From: Diplonema papillatum
Taxonomy: Eukaryota > Euglenozoa > Diplonemea > Diplonemida > Diplonemidae
DNA: 64,000 nt
Assembly: GCA_030068145.1 (NCBI GenBank)
Contig: JAPJBO010000360.1
Coordinates: 148,270 to 212,269, forward strand
Reading direction: 5' to 3'
Both the position numbers and the translations under genes were made by a program. Position 1 is the first letter of the stretch; each line of letters opens with the position of its first letter. The notes beneath the pieces were generated by a model that saw only the letters and a list, made by a program, of their open reading frames with translations, had not been told where the DNA came from and did not search any database. Shown here in pieces: positions 54,101-64,000 of this stretch.

Positions 54101-55119
54101 CCCCCTAGGCATACATCCGATACGACTCGTATTCTCGCATATTCTCGTATTGGGGGGTCGCGGCCCCGATTCTCGCAAAATTCTCGCATGATTCTCGCAT
54201 ATTCTCGCACGTGCGAGAATATGCGAGAATGAGATAACTCACAGTACAGCATGCTTGAACATATGAGAAACCGGCAGGAATCAACGTTTTAGGTCATCTC
54301 CGAGGCTTCCGCGGCATATTTTTCCGCCACTGGGCCTCCGAACTTCTCAAGCTGCTGCTTTCTCTGTGTAGTGAACTTTCCTTTCCTCCTCTGCCTTCAC
54401 TGCCACAGTTCGTTTTGTGTGTTCGTGGAAACAGGCTTTCAAGCTGTTTATGAACTCGGGAACCGAATTTGCTTGTGCTTTTAGCGTTATTTGAGGATTA
54501 GGTCTCCTTGACTCGCTGTCGCTGGGCTCGCTAGATGCCAAGGGCTCGCGGACGTACCTGCGGACCGTTGCCATCCAGAGAGCCTGCAACCTAATAATGC
54601 ACCTGCAAACGGCCCCGAGGCCAATATTCAAAAAGCCGGTGCCTCCTAAGTCAGCGGCAACTGAATGGTACCCGCAGCTTCACGAAACGAGCTGTGGCAG
54701 AGGAAATCGTAGAAGAAAACACAAGAAGCCGCAGCGGAGAAGTTGCAGGCACGGCGGTGGACGGAGCACTTCTTGTGAAGCATGGTTTCGACCATTATTC
54801 AAGCATTGAAAGCAATACCATGGAGCAACCAGAGTTGTTGTTGACAACATAGTGTGTTGAGGTGTCCTTGCCTTGAAAGCAGGACACAATGCCAGCTACA
54901 AAGCTGCAGTTGGCATAGCCTTATTTCGTTCTTTCGCTATCTTCACTTGGTATTGCTGTCGGAGCCTCAAATACGGGTCAAATACATGGTTCTTGAGTGG
55001 TTTACACATTCTCGTATTTCACTCGTATCATTCTCGCATGCGAGAATATGCGAGAATTTCATGCGAGAATGCGAGAATCATTCTCGCATACGAGTCGGAT
55101 CGGATGTATGCCTAGGGGG
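54101..55119. mobile_element. inverted-repeat element F
   Basis: Ends CCCCCTAGGCATACATCCGA and the complement (TCGGATGTATGCCTAGGGGG), one mismatch further in (CGACTCGTAT). Subterminal zones (54135-54235 and 55010-55090) are arrays of ATTCTCGCAT and ATGCGAGAAT. The interior minus strand at 54631-54347 has a protein-like stretch (QANSVPEFINSLKACFHEHT). Terminal CCCCCTAGG is shared with element A. Confidence 0.85.
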
Positions 55120-55672
55120 TCCAATGGCAAGCCAAATAAACGCGTTTTGCATTTTTTCGAGCTCTGGCGGCAAAGTCGGTTGACTTCATGAGGTACCTCC
55201 CCCATACCGGCGCCTTCACACCAAAAAAATACCGAAAACTGCATCAAATAGCCACCTACCGCCCGCATTTGGTCGCAAAATCTCTTTTTTAGGGTTTTGA
55301 AAGTGTGGACAAAGTGTGGACACTTTGCACAATTCTCTCCTTTCAGCCGCCGGCGACAATAAAGTGCGACTCCGAGCTGAGTTTCAGCCAAGCATACCAT
55401 CTTGCGGGTCATGTTGCCACTAAAAGATGTATCCGGGTGCATTTTGGACTCCAGAAGCGTTCAGAGACTGTGCAGCCTCACGTAAAAAAAGGTAGGACCA
55501 GCCGGAATGCTGCAACTTTTGTGAGAAACCCAGCTCACATGACCGCAGAGAGCTCTTGAACTGACGCAAACTGTGCAGACCTCGGCCTGTGACCGTACCA
55601 TAGTGTCAACAGCAGGGTCAGTCGGTCAACAACAGGGCATTTTTTGACCACTAAACCTCATGGATTGATGTG

Positions 55673-55762
55673 TACACGGTGTGTACACGGTGTGTACACG
55701 GTCTGTACACGGTCTGTACACGGTCTGTACACGGTCTGTACACGGTGTGTACACGGTACGCA
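55673..55762. repeat. 11-bp tandem repeat, about nine units
   Basis: Units GTGTACACGGT and CTGTACACGGT; each contains the palindrome TGTACA. Open frames across it read as Val/Tyr/Thr/Cys repeats and are not taken as coding. Confidence 0.9.
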
Positions 55763-55879
55763 ACTTCGTTTTTTCCAGACTTTCGGGGAGGTTAAGAAGG
55801 AAATACGACCTCGGGGGAGCGCCCAAACACCCCCCTGTGTCATCTTGCCGGACGAGCCGTAGCGGAGTGAACTTAAAAC

Positions 55880-56557
55880 GTGAACAAAAAGCTGAAAGCG
55901 CCCCCCTGGCGAGCGAAATGCGACTCAATGTTGCCGACGAGACAGTCGGACCGCGAACGAGCTGAAATTCTGAGCAGACTGGGATTGGTGGACCCTTCTG
56001 GCCTGCTCGGAAGGTTGGAAGCCCAGGCAGGCTCGTTTGTATGGCTCCTTGGCCACATTTTACGGTGCCGACAGTCAGAACACCGCCTTACAGGATACTG
56101 TGCGCAGGCGAAACAGAAAGGCAAACAGCGTGAAGAAGAGCTCGAGGAGTTTCGAACGCCGAGAAGCGTTAAGTCGGGTCGCGGGTGGTCCCCAATAACG
56201 GTGCTGCTGCCAATGACACTCAGAGGTGCCGGCCTGGAGCAGACAGCGGTGAAAATGGTTTTGTTTGACTTTAAGCTGCTTCCAGACGTCGACTGTGAGC
56301 CTGCTCTGTCGTCTGCGGTTGAGAAATCAGTTGGCACCGTCATGACGTGCGGTGCATGTAGTTTCAACACGCAGGCCCATGGAATCCGCACCTGTTTGAC
56401 CCAAATGCTCCAAATACCCCTGAATAGCTGCCTTCTGCCCTCAACACCCTTCATCCTCGTCGTCTCTCTCTCGCTCTTCCTTGCATACGGAATGCGGCAT
56501 TTAAGAACTTTGGAAGCTCGGTCAGCTGCTTGGAAAGATACTTCAGAATACCAATGA
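55880..56557 (+). CDS. hypothetical protein, weak candidate
   Basis: 225 codons. The middle is plausible protein (SDRERAEILSRLGLVDPSGL, AGSFVWLLGHILRCRQSEHR, QTAVKMVLFDFKLLPDVDCE). A hydrophobic stretch (FILVVSLSLFLAYGM) near the end could be a membrane helix. The opposite strand is also open for 347 codons, but its Ser-rich runs look like the reverse of this frame's Glu codons. No family recognised. Confidence 0.3.
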   Translation: MNKKLKAPPWRAKCDSMLPTRQSDRERAEILSRLGLVDPSGLLGRLEAQAGSFVWLLGHILRCRQSEHRLTGYCAQAKQKGKQREEELEEFRTPRSVKSGRGWSPITVLLPMTLRGAGLEQTAVKMVLFDFKLLPDVDCEPALSSAVEKSVGTVMTCGACSFNTQAHGIRTCLTQMLQIPLNSCLLPSTPFILVVSLSLFLAYGMRHLRTLEARSAAWKDTSEYQ

Positions 56558-56986
56558 ATCCGGGCTAGCAAGCCCCAAAGGCAACTTGAGCTACCAATGA
56601 CTGCCGCTTGAAGTGTTTTGGCAACTTGGCAACGCTGGAAACAGGCTCGAACCGACGTTCCATCTTCAAAAGTTGACCTCCACAGCAAAACCTGGGTTCG
56701 CCGTCGAAAAGTGCCGCAACTGGGATGTGAGCTCGAAGTCGAAAACACGAGTTTTACGAAGGCAAGACAGGAGATGAAGTGGGAATCACGTAAGTCAATT
56801 CTCAGATGGGTCCACAAATATGGATTTTGCAGAAGGTGTGCGTCAGTTCTGCCGCAAACGACCGCTGCAGAGTCGAAGGAACGTTTTGGTGATTTTTTTG
56901 GGGCTGCGGGAAACACGCCAAAACGGCCTGAAATCCATGTTTACGCATTTGCTGAGGGGGAATACCGCACACACCCCGGTGTTTGA

Positions 56987-57869
56987 TACCCCCCAGCATA
57001 TTTCCAGCACCGTTCCGGGCCTCGAAGGGCGCTGTTTTGGCCTTTTCTTGCCTCCCGTTTGAACACCACGTTTTCTCCTTTGGCCATTGGACCCCCTACC
57101 CCCCCCCCTCCCAACCATCCTCTCCCCTCTCTTCATCGTTCTTTCCTCTTTTGTTTTTTTTTATCTCGTTTTTCTTTTTTTCGTCTCAGAGAAGAAAAAA
57201 GAAGGTGGAGAGGGGCGTGTAGGGACATTTTACTTAAGGAAAGCTCACGAGCGAAGCAAACCGGGCTGGGAGAATACATTGCCAGGCAGTGCTGTTACGA
57301 GGGTTGAACCAGGGCAATACGACTAGCCGTATTGAGGTCGTGTCAGAACCACTACTCCACGTTCACAGGGCGGAGTGCAGGGTTTATCCTGTATCCTTCA
57401 TTCTGAACGCCATCACTACGCTGATGCCTAGCAAGCCGCGCCTCCTCTAGCCTCCTTCGAAGTAGGCACAAGACAGCCCCGAGTATGTCTGGGTTCTCCC
57501 GAAGCCGGTAATTTTCCTTCGGACGTGCTTCCCTTCGTGACCTGTGTGTTTCCATCGACTTCTTCTGTTCCTTCTGTTTTCGGGGAGCTGCGAATTGCGG
57601 GCCATCACATCCGCTCCATTAGCAGCCAGAAATCTCGGGAGCGTCGTCTCGGAATTACCTACCGCAGCAAGGCAACCCCTGCTCCACATGTATCCATCCG
57701 TCGAAGGCAATGCGATCATACAGTAGTACGGCCTGGGAAGTCACCCAACCGACGCTATTACAAAAAGTAACAACAGAGAGACAGAGAGTTTCTTCTTTGT
57801 CTCCTTCCGGTTCTTTGTGCGCATTACTTTTGTGCGTTCGTTTTTTTTTTTTTTTTTTTTTTTTTTTTT
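56987..57869. other. no gene seen
   Basis: Pyrimidine-rich stretch at 57090-57190, an isolated R220 right-end piece at 57446-57487, and a T-run of about 30 bases at 57840-57869. Confidence 0.45.
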
Positions 57870-58087
57870 GTACAAGCACCTGCTTTGTAGGAAATACTTG
57901 AGGAGGCTGCCAGCTGCAAAAGATCAAAGGAGGTAAATGTGCTGTAGCCCACACGAAACACAGGTGAATCTGGGTTTAGTGGCGGGCGTAAGCGTTCAAC
58001 AAAAAAAAGATCCATTTTGTAGTTGTATTGTTTTCTCCCCCTCTAGCCTCCTTCGAAGTAAGCGCAAGGCAGCCCCTCGAGTATTTT
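57870..58087 (+). repeat. dispersed repeat R220, copy 7 (full length)
   Basis: Preceded by about 30 T. Starts GTACAAGCACCTGCTTTGTAG and ends GGCAGCCCCTCGAGTATTTT. A further GGGAAATACTCGAATACC occurs at 58160. Confidence 0.85.
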
Positions 58088-60656
58088 CTTTTGATGATCT
58101 TTTTTCTTTCTCCGGGGCGCTTTCCTGTTTTCATTTTTCTTTGCAACAGCGTTTTTTGCGGGAAATACTCGAATACCACTACCGCAACGAGTGGGGCCCG
58201 GTAACCACCTAACAGTTGCGCTACACGCTTTGCACAACACCGGCGCCCCCCTGGGTTTTCTGATGTGTTCCTTAAGGAATTGCCTTGTGGGAGGTGATTC
58301 TGTCTTGTCTTTGCATTCTGCAGCCGTTATTTCAGCCTAAACGACCATCCGACCAGTTATTTTGAATTTCCCGAGCATTTTAGGGCCACCCGAGGGGTAG
58401 GTTTCTGGTTTTGGGCTGCTGGCGAGCATCTTACTGCCGCATAGACGCGAGGCATCGGTTCGCTCTGTCGAAAGGGCAAAAGCAACGCCGCAACAAACCC
58501 GGCTTCCTTATGAAGCGCGGCGACAGTACTGCCTAAACATTAAACTAAGATGTCCCCCCCACCTGGCGAGTGCCCTGAGTTTTTTAACTGATTGCTCAGA
58601 CACGGTTGTAGGGGCCTTCTCCCCGTGACGGATTCGCCTGTGCTCTAGTAGCACGGGTGGTCCTGGCTGTGACGAGCTACGAACAGCCGCCTGACAAACC
58701 AGACTCACACCGCGGTCCTGTCTGCAGACACTCAGGTTCCACGCTGATGATGGTCCGCCTTTTGTGTCCGTGGCTTAAAGGACCGAAACACGGCGCAGAC
58801 GGGACCAGTGCGGTGTTGAGCACATACCCATTCCAAGCACGTTCTTGCAATCCCCCCACCTCTAGCCTCAAAATATGCAGCCCCATTCGTTGCTGTGCAT
58901 TCTCAGGTCATGCTCCCCGCCGATGGCCAGCACTGAAGATCGTGTACCGAGCAATCTTTTACCTTTCACGCTCCGCGCGAGATTTCTGCTTCCACCCGGA
59001 GCGTGCCTGAAAAGATACCACCCACACACGGCCGAGCCCAGCCTCAGAAGCTGGCGCTAGAGCTCGGGTTTAAAAAAACGGGAGCCACACCCCGCTTTTC
59101 GGTGCGTACGGAACACACGCGTTCTGGTTGTGGCCGTCCGGATGTGCCACGCCCTACCAGGTGACTCCCTTACAGCGGTGAAGTAACGCAGCACGCGTCC
59201 GATGCTGACTAGTAGTAGAGTGTCCGTGAGACGAGCATGGGTATCATGCGTGTTTCACCTCGCACCGCACGCTCCCACTTACTTCCATACAGTTTGTTGG
59301 GGAGCTTCGAGGCGTCCCTTCGTGTTTCCGACGATCCCCATGGGACGTACAGATTGGTAGGCTTGTCTTTATACCTGTTTACAAGTATTCGCAGTGCACC
59401 GATCGTGGGGTTGTTCGTTGGCATAGTCAACCGGTGCGGAAGATGCAGATCACACCATGCTTGCCCCCTTTTTATCTGAGCTGATAGTACGATAAGCTCT
59501 GGTAAAAATCGGCATGGGAAGATGGAACTCCTCTTCATCCCCAGCTTCCGAAACTGGGCTCCGCCGAAAACCTCGCCGAGCCCAGAACCATTCCGAGCCC
59601 GTTGCAACCCCCACGCCCCTTTTTGTGTCTAACAAATGCAATTTGTCAAGAACAAAAAACAGATCGATGGCAGCGTACTATCCTCCCGTTAGATGAACAA
59701 AACAGGTTTGAAGGAAGTGCGCACAAACAAAGCCGGCAAGCTCTTAGCTTCCCTTGCGAGGGAGGGGGAACGAAAAAGTAAGGGAACAGATGACATGATC
59801 AGGGCAGCACAGATTGGCTGGTAAGAAGAAAAGAAGACGCGCAGGGGGGCATCTTCTTCAATTGATCTGGATCAATTGCCGCCTGCAGATGCTCTCACTT
59901 CGTTCGACGGAGCTCTTGAACCGTACCTGAAAAGGGACAAACTCTGCAAAGTTAGGACTCGCAACATGTTCAGGAGTCCTTGGCGTATTCCAGTACAACA
60001 AAACGAAGAGTGACACTTTCATCACACATCGGAAACTGGTCTCGAATCTTACTTTACGCTGGCAGCGCTTCCACTGGCTCTTCCCCCCCCCCCCCCCCCC
60101 CCAGACACTAGGCTGAAATCTTCCCCCCGGCCCTGAGTGTGGTATCAGAAACGAGAGACTCCCTGTCAAAGCAGAACCGACCGCTCCCCTTTTTTCTTCG
60201 TCCCTTATTTTATTTCCCCCCTGTTTTTGCCTGGGAAGCACAGTTTCTCATCTTCCGCATCCTAATTTCGTCACGTAACTCTCCGTTTTCTCTTCCCCGC
60301 GATCCCAGCATGCAATGCGCACCTTCGTCATATATTTGTAGCTTGCGGAAAAGGGGACACAACTAGTCTTGAACACAACGAGTAGTCTGTGCATTCATTG
60401 TCCGCAGAACAAGTGCCACTTGTGTGGCGGGTTCTACTTGTTTGTACCACGCTTTCTTTTTGTGACAAACACGCCTTGCAAGTACTAAAAAACGAACTTT
60501 CACACGAGCGAACTTTCACTCTGAAGGGGTTCACCCGGAGACTTGGAATCCCGGATTCTTCGGAAGCGCACATCCAAAAAGGTTGGCAGCGTACGTGCAA
60601 CATGCCAAACTAGGTGAGTTCTGGAGCAAGAGGAAAAGCGCCACACGTGGGGTTTT
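58088..60656. other. no clear gene; R130 copy 3 and C-run
   Basis: R130 copy 3 at 58705-58860. A minus-strand frame at 59607-59209 (132 codons, LTMPTNNPTIGALRILVNRY) is possible but unsupported. A C-run of about 18 lies at 60085-60102. 60510-60560 contains R200-like words in altered order. Confidence 0.45.
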
Positions 60657-60950
60657 ACATAAGCGCCAGCTTGAAAGGAAATGCTCGACGATGCTGCCCG
60701 ACAAAGAACAGAAGGGACCCCAAGTGCTGTAACTACCGAACCACGTGCTGAACGGACGTGAGGTCATGCGGGTCTACCCCTACACGACAAATCACACAAA
60801 CACAACAGGTCAAATGTCCTGAGTGAGAAAACAACACACGGTGGTGTAAGCGAAGAACAAAACAGATTGTGTTTGTATTGTATTTGCCCCTTACCACTAT
60901 ATTTCCTCCCTTCCATTCGGAGTCGAAGCAGCTACGTCGAGTATTTTCTG
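60657..60950 (+). repeat. R220-related longer repeat
   Basis: Starts TAAGCGCCAGCTTGAAAGG and GGAAATGCTCGACGATGCTG, has CCCCAAGTGCTGTAACTACC and GTGCTGAACGGACGTGAGG as at 42584, and ends with the R220 right end (GTCGAGTATTTT). It links the 42584 repeat and R220 as one family of different lengths. Confidence 0.7.
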
Positions 60951-61865
60951 CAGGAAAACTGAACCCAGGTGTATTTACGTGCCTAGTGCAGTAGTAGTAC
61001 TGCAGTAGGAAAGGAAAGCGGTCGATGCCAGCAGCAATGCAGCGGGCCTCCAGGTGTTAACCAGATAGGGGACGTGTCAGTTAGACTTTGGCGGACACTT
61101 GCCGGCATAGCGGAGAACCCCCCCCCCTCCCCCATAAGACTCTGCATTCCGCGAAGAAGACTTGATGCTAGCATCAAACACATGAGAGGCAAGTAGCGCC
61201 TGAACACGAAACTAAGATTTTCCCCCACCTTTATATCTTTTTTGGCGGACAGATGACGGCATGGCAAACCATAAAAAATAAGGCCCGAGACCCCACCCCA
61301 TGCCGGACATTGTCCGCCAAAGTCTAACTGAAACGTTCCCACTACCAGTTTTTCGCAGAATGATCGAAGTCAAGCGCGTCTGGCCAAACATGCCACCCCC
61401 TTTAAAAACGAAAGGCCTTCTTTCGTTGAAAAAATCTTTTTTTCGTCCTTTTTTTCGTTTTCTCTCACTCACTCACTCACTCTTCTCTCTCACACTCTCT
61501 CTCCCTCATCCACCTTCTCTTTTGTAAGGCAACTGCCGACTTCGTTCCCAAAAGATACATCCTCGAGTCCGGTACTCCGGTTGGCAGCTCCTTTGCAGTT
61601 TTATTGGTAGAGTAGTCATTTGTCCGAAGCGGGATTGGGCCACCGCTGTGCTCCTGCGTTGGAGCAAATGACGGGAAAGCTTGCAAGACTACCAGATCAA
61701 TAATGGTCGGCAAGGTTTCAGCTTAGTGTGAGTTTGATCAAACTAACATCAAGGCAGCCCTTACAAAGAACCAACCACAGTCAACGCCGCGTGGGTGCGG
61801 GCTTTTGATAGTACGTGCGCTCGGCGAAGGCCGGCGCGTGGCGAGACTGGAGGCAGCAGTTAACG
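60951..61865. other. no gene seen
   Basis: 61143-61230 (GATGCTAGCATCAAACAC and CACGAAACTAAGATTTTCCC) matches 30375-30460 (GATGCTAGCATCAATCATG and AACTAAGATTTCCCCCC). A CACT/CTCT-rich run lies at 61460-61505. Confidence 0.45.
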
Positions 61866-62030
61866 TTTGGGAAACAGTAAGGTTCGGGCGATGCTAAGTT
61901 CGGAGGACGCTAAGTTCGAGTGATGCAAAGTTCGGGCGAAGCTAAGTTCTGATGAAGCAAAGTTCGGCGAAGCTAAGTTCGGGCGAAGCAAAGTTCGGGT
62001 CTGGTGATGCTGAGTTCGGCGTGTGATAGC
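61866..62030. repeat. 18-19-bp tandem repeat, about eight degenerate units
   Basis: Unit GCTAAGTTCGGGCGAAGC and variants. On the minus strand it reads FASSELSFART-type repeats in one frame. Confidence 0.75.
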
Positions 62031-62218
62031 AAGTTTGGCCTGTGATGGCAACTTCTCCCGGGGGGAAGACCCCCCCCGGACCCCCCCCGACTCCGTTTCC
62101 CGGGGCGACCCGAATACCGCGAGATACTGAGAAACTCCGCAAAAAACGCAAATCTCGGGCACATTAGACCCCGAAACGCAACAAACCTCGAAAACAATCT
62201 TCGACCGGAAAAGTGCGA

Positions 62219-62284
62219 TGGGCGGGGTTCGAACCCGGGCCACCGGCCTGAAGGTCGACGCCCGCTCACTCTGCCACCCCTATG
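62219..62284 (-). repeat. tRNA-like sequence, probably SINE head or tRNA pseudogene
   Basis: On the minus strand an A-box (TGGCAGAGTGAGCGG) is followed by an anticodon-loop-like CTTCAGG and a perfect B-box (GGGTTCGAACCC). The acceptor stem does not pair, so a working tRNA is doubtful. Confidence 0.4.
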
Positions 62285-62844
62285 CATTTTGGCAGGGGGA
62301 AAAAAAGCTTGCTCCGCACTATTAGACAAAAGCCGGGTTGGCTCGAATAGAGGCTATTCACATTGCATGTTTATAGGACCTCCAGTCTCGAATTAATCAT
62401 CATGTTTCAAACGCCCGATTGCGCGTAACCTGGAAGCACTCAGAGGGTGTTGGTACAAAGGTGCAATGCCCGCATCCATCCGGCAATCAGCTCGCATCGG
62501 GAGGTGACGCTACCCACCTGGACAAGGTGTCTGCTGCCCCGCATAATGGTCCGCAAGGTAATCATCGCCAAAGCTGGAGTCGGCTGCTGTTCCGAGAGAT
62601 TGGGGACGGAATCGGTGCAGGCTGACGACTTGCGCCTGCCGGGCGTTTCACGTGCAAAAGAGACCTCGCCGATACCAACGTCAGCCACAGGGTGGCTGCG
62701 GGGCCGGCCTACGGAATTCTCCGTCGGCTACTCCCTCCTGCATTAAGAGAATGCTGCTACTGCAAGTTTCACTGGAATACACAAAAAGGGGGGTAGCAGC
62801 CACCGTGTGTGAGAGAATAAGCTATCCCAGGAGGTCACCCCACC

Positions 62845-63145
62845 AGAAGTAGAAGGAAAAGAAAAAGAAAAACGCCGCTCCTGGTCCAGGAACGTGACGG
62901 TCAACCACAGCTTGCAAAGCTTGAGTCGGAGGCAGCACAGTGCCACAACCCCGTCCGCTCTGCCCTGCGGCTGACCGTCTCGACGAGCTTGTGTTCAGCG
63001 CGAGCGCCAAGCCCCAAGGTGCGCCAAGCCTTGATGCTTTAGTTTGGGAAATCGGTAGCCACTTGACCCGCAGGCCCGTGGCTCTGCAGTACCGCCGAAC
63101 ACGTCAAGCTTGGCTCCCGTGTAGCAGGCTTTCCCTCGTACCTCT
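62845..63145 (+). repeat. duplicated segment, copy 2 (partner 20855-21155)
   Basis: Matches copy 1 over about 300 bp with indels; both contain TGGCTCCCGTGTAGCAGGCT at their ends. Confidence 0.75.
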
Positions 63146-63662
63146 CACTCCACCAGAAAAAAAAGATTTCCCCGCCAGCCAGCCCAAAGGAACCTGTAGT
63201 TCGTTCGTACTGCCTAGCGGAATTCCCTCGATGAATCGCAAGAATCCTAGACTGCCCACAGACGTGGACACCGCCTGTAGGAGTGAAGCCTATGCATAGA
63301 TTAACAGGGAGAGTGACATTGGCGCACACGAGAAGTTGTCCTGTCAAGCCTTTTGGCAAAATCTACGCATAGGCTGACTGAGAGTCCGCCAGCCACAGCC
63401 AATTGAGCTGATGAACACTATCGAAGCTTGCAATCAGCTTGATTAGATGCCATCGGCGAAGTCCATCGCCAACCCCTTACGGACGAAGGGAAGCGGAGTA
63501 CTCCAGGGTGTAAAAAGCCTTCTGGAGAAACTCTGGGTCAAAGCTCAAGAGTTTTACGACAGCAAAGAATGGCCACCATAACAAGGTTCCCCTTCTGACC
63601 ATAACGACGGTTCTAACCCGAAGCAGTCCAAAAAAAATACCACCCTGGGGGGAGGCTTGGAC

Positions 63663-63770
63663 ATGTACGTAGGCCCCTGGCAAGAGTACAACCTCGCCAA
63701 GGTCATCCAGCTGTACAAAGCCGAAAAAGAAGCAGACGCGTCCAGGCGATCGGGGAGTAGCGACCATGCG
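63663..63770 (+). CDS. candidate first exon, unidentified
   Basis: ATG followed by 36 codons (MYVGPWQEYNLAKVIQLYKA, then EKEADASRRSGSSDHA), ending at the consensus donor GCG-GTATGC. Composition is that of the GC-rich exons. The next exon may start at one of several AG sites before 63830; the window ends soon after. Confidence 0.45.
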
Positions 63771-63890
63771 GTATGCCTTTTCTTCATTCTTTCCATCAAG
63801 GTGCTATCCGCCGCCGTAGGCCGTGCAATTGCCAAGAAGAAGAGAGCCCGCGACGCGTCAAGACGGTGCTCCCCCGCGAAACAGGCTCGC

Positions 63891-64000
63891 CAGCCAGATC
63901 GGCCCCGGTTGTGTCAACACCGACGCCGTCACCCTCAGTGACGGGGCAGCGGCCCGCACCGCGCCTCTGACGGAACGACCTACGCCCACCTTAGAAGTAC
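63891..64000 (+). repeat. duplicated GC-rich block, copy 2 (partner 41968-42074)
   Basis: Cut by the window edge. In the context of the preceding candidate exon it may be the second exon of that gene. Confidence 0.65.

Noticed and set aside
55873-56916. 347-codon minus-strand frame
   Set aside because: Ser/Arg/Cys-rich composition is typical of a reversed coding frame; the plus strand is more protein-like, though itself weak.
59209-59607. 132-codon minus-strand frame
   Set aside because: Composition is acceptable but there is no start context, splice signal, domain or repeat partner to support it.

Overview
This window looks like nuclear DNA from a repeat-rich, intron-bearing microbial eukaryote. 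The signs are a Mss116/RH26-type DEAD-box helicase, a pentatricopeptide (PPR) protein, surface proteins with EGF-like or discoidin-like modules, a 5S rRNA fragment, consensus splice signals at the edges of GC-rich exons, and several eukaryotic DNA-transposon superfamilies. Exons are strongly GC-rich (C or G at most third positions) and sit in more AT-balanced, repeat-laden DNA. I cannot name the species. A PPR gene and a plant-like helicase would fit an alga or other protist.

Layout. 1-10100: a complete Mutator-like element (MULE) of 9738 bp (323-10060), flanked by the 9-bp duplication TTTAAACTT. It has very long, almost identical inverted arms and one large gene on the minus strand. That gene joins a zinc-binding DNA-binding region, a DDE transposase, a SWIM finger, a zinc knuckle and an OTU-type cysteine protease. 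A 2.1-kb Harbinger-like element is nested in its left arm. 10100-22760: three GC-rich genes or gene fragments for extracellular or membrane proteins (discoidin/PAN-like exon; EGF-like type I membrane protein with two damaged tandem copies of its exon start upstream; small type I membrane protein). 23700-26750: an internally deleted piggyBac transposase inserted in the presumed intron of a coiled-coil gene, whose last exon has been amplified into a minisatellite that also carries a truncated 5S rRNA. 30000-38150: a chain of three abutting inverted-repeat elements (A, B, C) and then the PPR gene, whose upstream DNA is duplicated. 38800-41900: a 0.5-kb GAT microsatellite, two small coding candidates and a 146-bp satellite. 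43300-51200: a copied 5' end of the helicase gene, elements D and E lying end to end, then the intact helicase gene. 51200-64000: gene-poor DNA with element F, short tandem arrays and dispersed repeats.

How it works together. Few host genes here look intact (helicase and PPR, both plausibly organellar RNA factors, plus two membrane proteins). Most of the window is mobile DNA and its debris. Three themes recur: elements with long inverted arms built from arrays of short palindromic words; dispersed repeats of about 200 bp lying next to promoters or splice sites; and host exons copied into fragments elsewhere in the window. Positions of exon borders are inferred from splice consensus and base composition only.
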